Assembly (NCBI GenBank): GCA_002762795.1
Contig: PCYA01000012.1
Coordinates: 1 to 45,012, forward strand
DNA: 45,012 nt
Direction of reading: 5' to 3'
From: Candidatus Woesearchaeota archaeon CG10_big_fil_rev_8_21_14_0_10_37_12
GTDB lineage: Archaea; Nanobdellota; Nanobdellia; Woesearchaeales; ARS49
The position numbers and the translations under genes are program-made. This document shows positions 24,559-31,402 of the stretch, piece after piece (position 1 is the first letter of the stretch; every line of letters starts with the position of its first letter). The notes below the pieces were generated by a model, which saw only the letters and a list, made by a program, of their open reading frames with translations, made no database searches and had not been told where the DNA came from.

Positions 24559-24793
24559 TACTAACATTGCCAAAAACTAGTACTTGTTACACTTACTGAA
24601 ACTTATCTTGTGTAGTTAGGAACCTATTTTTTGTTGTGAAAATGAACAATATCTTGAAGATTTAGCGCGCTCTAGTATTCTGATAGGTTCTTGATTTTTG
24701 AAGGCTTGTGGAATCTGATGTCTTTTGTGTGATACTTTTAAACAACAATTTGTAGATCTAAACAATTATAAATGTCTCTGAAACTAAAGAATC
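24559..24793. other. Gap before the cysteine desulfurase gene with a long-range inverted repeat
   Basis: A 235-base gap. GAACCTAT (24620-24627) can pair with ATAGGTTC (24683-24690) across 55 bases, which could be a folded 3' end or a small RNA. A TATA-like box for the downstream gene is at 24766-24773. No ORF or known RNA is recognised. Confidence 0.35.
24766..24773 (+). promoter_or_regulatory. TATA-like box of the cysteine desulfurase gene
   Basis: TTATAAAT centred about 25 bases before the ATG at 24794. Confidence 0.5.
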
Positions 24794-25882
24794 ATGCAAG
24801 TTTATCTAGACAACGGAGCAACCACAAAAACAGCACCAGAAGTAGCAAAAGCCATACAACCATACCTCACAGAACAGTATGGTAACCCTGAGAGCATACA
24901 CGCACTTGGAAGAAAAGCACAAGAAGCACTAGAACAAGCAAGAAAACAAATAGCCTCAAAACTCAACTTTCAACCGCACGAACTCATTTTTACAAGTAGC
25001 GGAACAGAAGCAAACAACCTGGCATTATTTGGCGTTGCACACGCCATGAAAAAACAAGGTAACCATATTATTGTAAGCAACATAGAACATTCCTCAATAC
25101 TTGAAGCCTGCAAACGCTTAGAAAAAGAAGGCTTTGAAGTAACTTATCTGCTCGTAAACAAAGAAGGACTTGTTGATATAAAAAAACTTGAACACGCAAT
25201 AACACCAAAAACAATCATTGTCAGCATTATGCACGCAAACAATGAAATAGGCGTCATACAACCAATCAATGAGATTTACAGCATTTGCAAAAAGAAGAAA
25301 ATATTTTTTCATACTGATGCAGCGCAAAGTTTTTGCAAAACAAAAACGCCAGAAGCAGACTTAATTAGCATCAGCGCACACAAAATACACGGACCAAAAG
25401 GAATAGCAGCACTTGCAGTCAAAGAAAACGTGCCAATACAACCACAAATTCTCGGCGGAATGCAAGAACAAAATAAGCGCGCAGGAACACATAATGTCCC
25501 AGGAATAATTGGATTTGCAAAAGCAACAACGCTTATTACAGAAAAAGACATCCAACACATGACAGAACTCAAAAATTACTTTATTCAACAACTATTAACT
25601 ATTTCAACCCTGAACGGAAGCAAAAACAGACTATGCAACAATATCAACTTAACATTCCCTGGACAAGAAGCAGACTCGTTATTGTTAAAGCTTGATGAAC
25701 AAGGAATAGCTTGCTCAGCAGGAAGTGCATGCAATACAAAAAAAGCAACACCTAGCCATGTACTCAAAGCACTCGGACTACCCAAAGATAAACTCAACAG
25801 CACACTGCGATTTACACTCAGCAAATACACAACCAAAACAGAAATAGAATATACACTTAAAAGAATAAAAGAGCTACTATGA
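24794..25882 (+). CDS. iscS: Cysteine desulfurase, IscS/NifS family
   Basis: PLP enzyme that takes sulfur from cysteine as a persulfide for tRNA thiolation and Fe-S clusters. Visible features are the N-terminal YLDNGATTK motif, His99 in NIEHSS, Asp and Gln in HTDAAQSF, the PLP lysine (about residue 197) in SAHKIHGPKG and the mobile catalytic loop with Cys313 in CSAGSACNT. The length of 362 residues is slightly short of the family norm of about 380-400 but all catalytic parts are present. It is coupled to the ThiI-like gene by an ATGA overlap at 25879-25882, pointing to tRNA sulfur transfer. No scaffold gene (iscU) is nearby. Confidence 0.93.
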   Translation: MQVYLDNGATTKTAPEVAKAIQPYLTEQYGNPESIHALGRKAQEALEQARKQIASKLNFQPHELIFTSSGTEANNLALFGVAHAMKKQGNHIIVSNIEHSSILEACKRLEKEGFEVTYLLVNKEGLVDIKKLEHAITPKTIIVSIMHANNEIGVIQPINEIYSICKKKKIFFHTDAAQSFCKTKTPEADLISISAHKIHGPKGIAALAVKENVPIQPQILGGMQEQNKRAGTHNVPGIIGFAKATTLITEKDIQHMTELKNYFIQQLLTISTLNGSKNRLCNNINLTFPGQEADSLLLKLDEQGIACSAGSACNTKKATPSHVLKALGLPKDKLNSTLRFTLSKYTTKTEIEYTLKRIKELL

Positions 25883-26721
25883 AACAAACAATATTGGTGA
25901 GATACAGCGAAATAGGAACAAAAGGAAAAAACAGAAAATGGTACGAACAAAAACTAGCAAACAATATTCAACACTTTTTATCAAAAAAAGGAATATCTGC
26001 AGAAATTGAGCGCAGATACGGCAGAATACTTGTTCATGTTGAAAAAAAAATTTCAGAACTCAAAAAAATATTCGGCAGCTCATCATATAGCTATGCAATA
26101 CAAACACCGATTGATATTGTCAAAATGGCACAAGCAGCAATGCAACTCGTGGAATTACACAGAAACATTAGTTTTCGAGTAACATGTCAAAGATTAGATA
26201 AAACAATACCAATGAACTCTCAAGAAGTACAAAAACAATTAGGAGCCGAAATAGTAGCAAAAACCAAAGCAGAAGTAGATTTAGAAAACTATGATGTTAA
26301 CATTGAAGTAGAACTCATACATGGCAACGCATATGTTTTTACAGAACGAATCAACTGCTTTGGAGGACTTCCAGTAAACTCACAAGGAACAGTGCTTGCA
26401 TTCACAGAAACAAAACAGGACATTCTAGCAGCAATACTGATGCTTAAACGAGGATGCACAGTCATACCTTTATTTGAAAAACAACAACCAACAGAATTAT
26501 TACAAACATATGGAGCAAAAATATCCTGCCAACTCAACAAGAATCAAACAATCAGAACAATTGCACAAGAAACAAAAGCCTTAGCACTGGTCAACGGACA
26601 GACACTTAATGAACTAGAAGAAATAGAAACAGAACTGCTTGTACTCAGACCACTCACTGGCATAAACGAAAAAGAAATAGATGAATTGTATCAGATGTTT
26701 GAAATGAGCAGTAAACAATAA
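25879..26721 (+). CDS. ThiI-like protein with a degenerate PP-loop
   Basis: A 280-residue relative of ThiI, the enzyme that makes 4-thiouridine in tRNA. The ferredoxin-like and THUMP domains are intact (VRYSEIGTKGKNR at the start, VDLENYDVNIEVELIHGNAYVF near 140, GGLPVNSQG near 163). At the position of the ATP-binding PP-loop (SGGxDS in ThiI), residues about 175-182 read FTETKQDI, so the signature is gone. The flanking LMLKRGCTVIPLFE and ALVNGQTLNE segments are still recognisable. The protein is about 100 residues shorter than usual, and the later CxxM-type motif is altered. It overlaps the cysteine desulfurase gene by four bases. It may bind tRNA without adenylating it, or have changed role. 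Loss of function is inference. Confidence 0.8.
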   Translation: MKQTILVRYSEIGTKGKNRKWYEQKLANNIQHFLSKKGISAEIERRYGRILVHVEKKISELKKIFGSSSYSYAIQTPIDIVKMAQAAMQLVELHRNISFRVTCQRLDKTIPMNSQEVQKQLGAEIVAKTKAEVDLENYDVNIEVELIHGNAYVFTERINCFGGLPVNSQGTVLAFTETKQDILAAILMLKRGCTVIPLFEKQQPTELLQTYGAKISCQLNKNQTIRTIAQETKALALVNGQTLNELEEIETELLVLRPLTGINEKEIDELYQMFEMSSKQ

Positions 26722-26756
26722 GAAGCATGAAATGAACAGTAAACAGTAAGAAGTAA
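26701..26756 (+). repeat. 28-base tandem duplication at the end of the ThiI-like gene
   Basis: Two 28-base units (26701-26728 and 26729-26756) differ at four positions. The first unit contains the last codons and the stop of the ThiI-like gene; the second is outside it. Confidence 0.6.
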
Positions 26757-26776
26757 AAAAACCAAGGGTGAAAAAC

Positions 26777-27175
26777 ATGAAAGCAACAATAGGACACATC
26801 GGAATAAATCTTTCGAGCAAAAAATCATTTCAATTCTGGAAAGACTTGCTAAATTACCTTGAATTTAAAATTACTGAGGATGGAATGCATTTTGATGCTA
26901 ACGATGGGAAAAGCTATCTGTGTGTAAACGTAACTTCAAAGAAATATAATAAAGAAGGATTTCACAGAAAACGCACAGGATTAAACCACCTTGCGTTTAA
27001 TGTTTCATCACCCAAATTTGTAGACCAATTTGTTTCAGAATTTCTTAAACCAAGAAAAATCCAACCCTTGTATGGAGGACCAAACGAATATCCTGATTAT
27101 GCTAAAGAATATTATTCAGTTTACTTTGAAGATTATGACAGAATAAAAATTGAAATTGTCTATGAACTTACGTGA
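26777..27175 (+). CDS. VOC (glyoxalase/bleomycin-resistance) superfamily protein
   Basis: A 132-residue single-domain protein of the vicinal-oxygen-chelate fold. The pattern IGHIGINL, then LNHLAFNVSS and a C-terminal KIEIVYEL matches the paired beta-alpha-beta-beta-beta modules. His residues in the first two segments and the final Glu could be metal ligands. The substrate cannot be told. A GTG at 26768 is in frame, but the ATG at 26777 has an AAGGGTGA ribosome site at proper spacing and gives the normal family start. Base use is less C-rich than that of the neighbours. Its 3' end overlaps the convergent pseudouridine synthase gene by 16 bases. Confidence 0.82.
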   Translation: MKATIGHIGINLSSKKSFQFWKDLLNYLEFKITEDGMHFDANDGKSYLCVNVTSKKYNKEGFHRKRTGLNHLAFNVSSPKFVDQFVSEFLKPRKIQPLYGGPNEYPDYAKEYYSVYFEDYDRIKIEIVYELT

Positions 27176-27858
27176 GTTATTTGATTTAAGCTCTCAATTT
27201 CCTTTTCTGTCAAAAAACACCACTTACCCTGCTTCAGATTACCAAGTGATAATTTGCCAACTCGTGTACGCACTAATTTTACAACTTTAAAACCAAGCTT
27301 TTCAAACAATCTGCGAACAATACGCTTACGACCCTCATGAATAACAAGCACAACTTCTTTTTCTTTTACATTTATTTTTGAAACCTGAACAGGCCTGTTA
27401 TCAATCAACACACCTTTCTTGATCTTATTAACAACAGAATCAGACAGAAAGTTATCCAATGTTACAACATACTCTTTCTCAACTTCAAACTTAGGGTGAG
27501 TTAATTTAAATGCAAAATCTCCATCATTGGTCAACAAAAGCAAACCCTCAGTGTTTTTATCAAGCCGGCCAACAGGAAAAACTTTTTCATTAACCTTAAC
27601 AATATCAAGAACGGTTTTCATACCATGACTTTCAGAAACAGTTGTAACAAAACCTCTCGGCTTATTCAACAAAACATAAATTTTTTTTCCAATAACAAGT
27701 TCTTTCCCATCTACTATTATTTTATCTTTTTCAGGATCAGCAGAATCACCTAATTTGACAATTTTATTATTCACCTGCACTCGACCTGTACGAATTAAAT
27801 CTTCACATTTACGCCTACTGGCAATACCGGCCATGGCCAAAATACGCTGAACTCTCAT
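27160..27858 (-). CDS. RsuA/RluB-family rRNA pseudouridine synthase
   Basis: Enzyme that isomerises uridine in ribosomal RNA. Residues 1-60 form an S4 RNA-binding domain (MRVQRILAMAGIASRRKCED). The catalytic domain contains YVLLNKPRGFVTTVSE near 61 and the catalytic Asp100 in PVGRLDKNTEGLLLLTNDGD. The C-terminal HEGRKRIVRRLFEKLGF segment is typical. The length of 232 residues is normal. The family is mainly bacterial, so its presence in an archaeal genome suggests transfer from bacteria; this is inference. A TATA-like box lies 27 bases before the ATG, so it is expressed from an archaeal promoter. Confidence 0.9.
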   Translation of the reverse strand: MRVQRILAMAGIASRRKCEDLIRTGRVQVNNKIVKLGDSADPEKDKIIVDGKELVIGKKIYVLLNKPRGFVTTVSESHGMKTVLDIVKVNEKVFPVGRLDKNTEGLLLLTNDGDFAFKLTHPKFEVEKEYVVTLDNFLSDSVVNKIKKGVLIDNRPVQVSKINVKEKEVVLVIHEGRKRIVRRLFEKLGFKVVKLVRTRVGKLSLGNLKQGKWCFLTEKEIESLNQITHVSS

Positions 27859-27878
27859 ACGTCATTTCACCAGAAAGT

Positions 27879-27889
27879 GTTTTAAATAC
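27879..27889 (-). promoter_or_regulatory. TATA-like box of the RsuA-family gene
   Basis: Minus-strand GTATTTAAAAC centred about 27 bases before the ATG at 27858. Confidence 0.5.
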
Positions 27890-27982
27890 TTATCCAAAAT
27901 AGTAAGCGGTAAACAGCAAATAGTATAAAGTAATAGTTTAGAGTAGAGAATTAATCGTAAATATATATAGCTAGACACTTGA

Positions 27983-28058
27983 GGCCTGAAGTAAGAAATA
28001 TAACTGGAGACATAATTAATCATAAGAAATGTTATGTCCCCTGAATATACCAGAGGCC
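27983..28058. repeat. Compound inverted repeat upstream of the hairpin array
   Basis: GGCCT (27983-27987) can pair with AGGCC (28054-28058). CTGG (28004-28007) can pair with CCAG (28050-28053). AGACATAA with its preceding GG (28006-28015) pairs with TTATGTCCCC (28032-28041) at nine of ten positions. The stems nest into one bulged structure. It lies in a 459-base gap without a gene. Confidence 0.35.
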
Positions 28059-28070
28059 AATAATGCTCAA

Positions 28071-28272
28071 ACGCTAAAAATTTCACCATTCTATTGAATG
28101 GTGGTTTACTACGTAAACCATATATACATAGGTGGAATTTTGGCGTGCTCAAGCCAAGAAAATGCTTTGCATTTTCTGGCCCAGAAAATCCTCTGGATTT
28201 TCTTGGGAACCACTGATCATTACAAGCGAAGATGAAGCTATCGCTTCATGCCACCCGTCTATTGACGGGTGG
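28071..28272. mobile_element. Palindrome array, candidate remnant or non-autonomous IS200/IS605-type element
   Basis: Five perfect hairpins in about 190 bases. They are CACCATTC-TATT-GAATGGTG (28084-28103), GGTTTAC/GTAAACC (28103-28119), AGAAAATGC/GCATTTTCT (28157-28177), AGAAAATCC/GGATTTTCT (28183-28203) and CCACCCGTC/GACGGGTGG with loop TATT (28251-28272). A further imperfect ATGAAGC/GCTTCAT stem lies near 28232-28249. The first and last hairpins share CACC, a TATT loop and GGTGG, like the end hairpins of IS200/IS605 elements. The segment from 28071 also forms an imperfect inverted repeat with 28131-28146. No transposase gene is present. Confidence 0.45.
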
Positions 28273-28317
28273 TTCTTGACATATTTGTGGCCTTTACTAT
28301 AGAACGAGACTAAAGCA

Positions 28318-28881
28318 ATGATAGATATCGTATTTCCAAACAAAAACGAAGAACAATTTATTGAACTAGCCAAAAAACTTGGCATAAAACAACTTATTTT
28401 TGCTTACGCAAACCAAAAAGAATTCTACACAAAAAAAACAAACTTTCCGACAGAAAACTTACTACTCACAACACCACAAAAAATGCCCAAACAAACCAAA
28501 AATAAATACATCTGTAAAGGAAACAGAGAAGCACTCGAACAAAGAGCATATGTTGCATATGACTTTGAACAAACAGAACGATCAGACCACACACACTACA
28601 GACAATCAGGGCTAAACCAAGTACTATGCAAATTAGCAACAGAAAAAAACGTGCGAATAGGATTCTCAATGTCGTCAATACTTTCTGTTACTGGAGTAAA
28701 ACAAGCAGTATTGCTTGGAAGAATTGCCCAAAACATTCAATTCTGCAAAAAATACAAAACACCAACAAAAATAGCAAGCTTTGCAACTAAACCAGAACAT
28801 ATGAGAAGTCCGGAAGACCTTGCTTCCCTGTTTACTATGCTGGGCATGCAAAAAACAGAAATTAAACTAGCTCTTGATTGA
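28318..28881 (+). CDS. rnp3: RNase P protein component 3 (Rpp30)
   Basis: Protein subunit of archaeal RNase P, which trims the 5' ends of pre-tRNAs. It has a TIM-barrel-like PHP-related fold. Recognisable parts are MIDIVFPN at the start, DHTHYRQSGLNQVLCKLA in the middle, then RIGFSMSSIL, GRIAQNIQFCKKYKTP and the C-terminal KPEHMRSPEDLASLFTMLGM. At 187 residues it is on the short side, as in other small archaeal genomes. Its 3' end overlaps the convergent gene at 28862 by 20 bases. The upstream 250 bases are the palindrome array, and the only TATA candidate (near 28293) is weak. Confidence 0.9.
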   Translation: MIDIVFPNKNEEQFIELAKKLGIKQLIFAYANQKEFYTKKTNFPTENLLLTTPQKMPKQTKNKYICKGNREALEQRAYVAYDFEQTERSDHTHYRQSGLNQVLCKLATEKNVRIGFSMSSILSVTGVKQAVLLGRIAQNIQFCKKYKTPTKIASFATKPEHMRSPEDLASLFTMLGMQKTEIKLALD

Positions 28882-29383
28882 AACACATATCCTGTTCAGC
28901 CAACGTTTTTGCATTTTCTAAACAAGATTCAAACCCAACATATCGGTTCACTATTTTACTGCATAACTCTTGCTTGTTAATTGCTTCAAAAGATTTTTGT
29001 TGCACGGCAAGGCATAACAATACATCATCTCCTGAAAAATTTTCACAATCGCCATTCAACACACTCACACACAACCAACTTTCACAAGCAGCTAACCTTC
29101 TATCAACAACAGCATTACAATTTACATCATCTTCACATTCAACAGCCCCAAAATAAGCCAAACACACATTCTTTACACTCTGATCATCAATACCATCACA
29201 CGACTCAGCATCTTGATCGAGTGCAGCAATAAGCTTTAGCAAATCATCAAACTCGCCAAAACAACTATTTAGTAAATTTACCTCATTGAACTCCACTTTT
29301 TGCAACTTAGCACCCCTTAAATATAGAAAAACCCCTAATACTATTAAAAACAAGATAACAACACCCACCACAACTTTTCTCAT
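28862..29383 (-). CDS. Membrane-anchored Cys-rich helical protein
   Basis: A 173-residue protein of unknown family with an N-terminal membrane segment (VVVGVVILFLIVLGVFLYL). The outer domain is acidic with eleven Cys, often in helical CLAxx or SCLENAK contexts, suggesting disulfide-linked short helices. An upstream ATG at 29425 would add 14 residues. However, it lies upstream of the shared TATA-like box at 29404-29413, while the ATG at 29383 sits 25 bases from it, so I chose 29383. It is divergent from the large secreted gene at 29436, with which it shares that promoter region. Confidence 0.72.
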   Translation of the reverse strand: MRKVVVGVVILFLIVLGVFLYLRGAKLQKVEFNEVNLLNSCFGEFDDLLKLIAALDQDAESCDGIDDQSVKNVCLAYFGAVECEDDVNCNAVVDRRLAACESWLCVSVLNGDCENFSGDDVLLCLAVQQKSFEAINKQELCSKIVNRYVGFESCLENAKTLAEQDMCFNQELV

Positions 29384-29403
29384 ATCTTGATTTATTTGAA
29401 CAA

Positions 29404-29413
29404 AATATTTAAA
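29404..29413. promoter_or_regulatory. Shared bidirectional TATA-like box
   Basis: AATATTTAAA reads as a TATA-like box on both strands. It is centred about 25 bases before the minus-strand ATG at 29383 and about 28 bases before the plus-strand ATG at 29436. One site may therefore serve both divergent genes. Confidence 0.4.
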
Positions 29414-29435
29414 GGTTATCATCATAAATGGTTAT

Positions 29436-31271
29436 ATGATCAAAAAATGTTTTTTTCTTACACTATTCTTGTCTGTTACTGTAACTGCAACACCATTCGA
29501 TTTTGATTTTATTCAACAAGTAACAGGAAACGGATGGTTAACCAGTTGTTTCACAAACGGAAACAGAGGCGGACTCAACATAGACAATTCACCAATAGTA
29601 CTAAAATTAGACTTTCCATACACAATAGAAGCAAGATCAATAAACGCACACTGGGGAATGCACCACAGCCAATTCAACTCAGGCATAGGCATTTACAGAA
29701 ATGGACAACGAATAAACTACTCCATCGCAGCAGGAGGAACAAAAAATGAGCCAAAAATAACACCATGGGTTATAGAAACAGGAGACGAAGTAAAAAGATG
29801 CGCATTTGACTTTGTTGGAAGAGGAAAAAGCCAATTCAGAATACACTACGACGATTGGTGGGTATACACTATCCCCGGTTTTGTATACGATTTAGTGAGC
29901 AATATATGGGTGCATGATCGTTCATGGGGAGGACCAGAAAACACAGGAACCTACTGGATAAACCTAAGAGCAACACACACAGCAAACATAACATTTGGAG
30001 AAAAACAAAAAAATCTTGGAACTATCCAAGAACTCGCAAGACCATACCTGCTAGACGAACTATACAATCCTGGCTTTTACGCAGAATCTGACAAGCCTGA
30101 AATTTTATTTGAAATAACCACACAAGTTTTAGCGTGTCTTGATATGGATTTAAGCAATGCTTGCGACTATGAACAAGCAGATGCCTGCTCAGGTGCTGGT
30201 GGAGATTGGGCAAGCTATTATGACCCTCAATTACAAGCTACTGTAGGCACATGCTGTGGAATTACACCAACACACACACCAGATACTTGCCAATATTCAC
30301 AACAATTTAATACACTCTGCGGCAAAAATAATGAACAAAACTGGCAATTTGCCTCTCTAAGCATGCCTGGCATCATCAAAAATTACGCCTGCCCAGAAAA
30401 ATTTTCAACACTCAGTACAGGCACAGAACTCTATGCCTGCGGAAACAACCCATACGGACTTCAAAACATGCAAAAAATAACAGTACTAAATCATGAATTT
30501 ATTTGCGTTCCTGACCAAAAAGACATTTATGAATGTATTGGAAACAACACATTTCCATTAGTAACAAACAATCCCTTCAGAGAACAAGGAGAACACATTG
30601 TTGCAGGATCCACAACATACGAATGTCAGGAAAATGCAACCTGGACAACATACCATACGCCTTGTTTATTAGGTGAACAAAGAATAAATAATGAAACAGG
30701 ACTGATTGAGTTTTGTTCACCAACACAAGGATGGATAACTGACTTGGATGCAGATGAGGGAGCTTGTCGTGCAGCAGGAAGATTGTATAACACTATAAGA
30801 TGGACGGGAACACAATGCTGCGGGGATCCTTTAGACAACAACACACCACAAGCCATTTACGAAGAACAAAATGGACTCGGAGCTTGCTTGAACAACACAC
30901 CAATAATGAGCGGACAAACAATCACCAACAATACAATCATTAATCATCAAGGACAATTCTACCAATGCCAAGGAACCCCCCCATCAACAGAATTACAAAA
31001 CGCAGGCATCACACCCGCACATCAAGGAGTTTGCGGACAACCCTTACTCAACACAACAAGCAGCATACACAGTATTTGTTTGCCAAATGGTAAATGGTAC
31101 CAAACACCATATACAACAGTACACCAAGTAAAATCCATAAACTGGCAACCCTTAGCAACACAAATCAATCAAGGATGCTGCCCAGAAAACAAATGCTGGG
31201 ACGGAAACACCTGCAAAAACCCCGGAGAATACTACCAAATAGAAAACCAAGGATACCAATGCCAAAACTAA
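29436..31271 (+). CDS. Large secreted Cys-rich protein, tandem paralog 1
   Basis: A 611-residue secreted protein with a signal peptide (about residues 1-18, ending TVTATPFDF). The N-terminal 200 residues are beta-rich with Trp-rich motifs (INAHWGMH, WVIETGDEVKRCAFDF). The rest is Cys-rich with repeated CxxxxGxWxxY-type modules and about 30 Cys. The C-terminal 260 residues are nearly identical to those of the next gene, for example FCSPTQGWI, GACRAAGRLYNTIRWTGTQC and GCCPENKCWDGNTCKNPGEY. No transmembrane anchor is present at the C-terminus. No enzyme motif is recognised; an adhesin or extracellular matrix role is plausible. Its promoter is shared with the divergent small gene. Confidence 0.75.
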   Translation: MIKKCFFLTLFLSVTVTATPFDFDFIQQVTGNGWLTSCFTNGNRGGLNIDNSPIVLKLDFPYTIEARSINAHWGMHHSQFNSGIGIYRNGQRINYSIAAGGTKNEPKITPWVIETGDEVKRCAFDFVGRGKSQFRIHYDDWWVYTIPGFVYDLVSNIWVHDRSWGGPENTGTYWINLRATHTANITFGEKQKNLGTIQELARPYLLDELYNPGFYAESDKPEILFEITTQVLACLDMDLSNACDYEQADACSGAGGDWASYYDPQLQATVGTCCGITPTHTPDTCQYSQQFNTLCGKNNEQNWQFASLSMPGIIKNYACPEKFSTLSTGTELYACGNNPYGLQNMQKITVLNHEFICVPDQKDIYECIGNNTFPLVTNNPFREQGEHIVAGSTTYECQENATWTTYHTPCLLGEQRINNETGLIEFCSPTQGWITDLDADEGACRAAGRLYNTIRWTGTQCCGDPLDNNTPQAIYEEQNGLGACLNNTPIMSGQTITNNTIINHQGQFYQCQGTPPSTELQNAGITPAHQGVCGQPLLNTTSSIHSICLPNGKWYQTPYTTVHQVKSINWQPLATQINQGCCPENKCWDGNTCKNPGEYYQIENQGYQCQN

Positions 31272-31402
31272 AAAAGTGGAAGACATAAATAAAACATATA
31301 ACTGTTATGCCTTCCAAACGTTAGTAATAGAATTAAATTATGCGTTATTATTGTCGCTTACTAAAAAACAAAAAAATAAATTAATATAATTTACGCATCA
31401 AC

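Noticed and set aside
24559-24793. tRNA-like sequence around the GGAACC motif
   Set aside because: No acceptor stem, anticodon arm or TPsiC arm can be laid out at proper distances.
25879-26721. ThiI-like gene as a frameshifted pseudogene
   Set aside because: The frame is continuous, flanking ThiI motifs before and after the lost PP-loop are in the same frame, and the coupling to the cysteine desulfurase gene is intact. It is degenerate in one motif rather than broken.
28071-28272. Hairpin array as a CRISPR array
   Set aside because: The units are palindromes of different sequence and spacing, without identical direct repeats separated by unique spacers.
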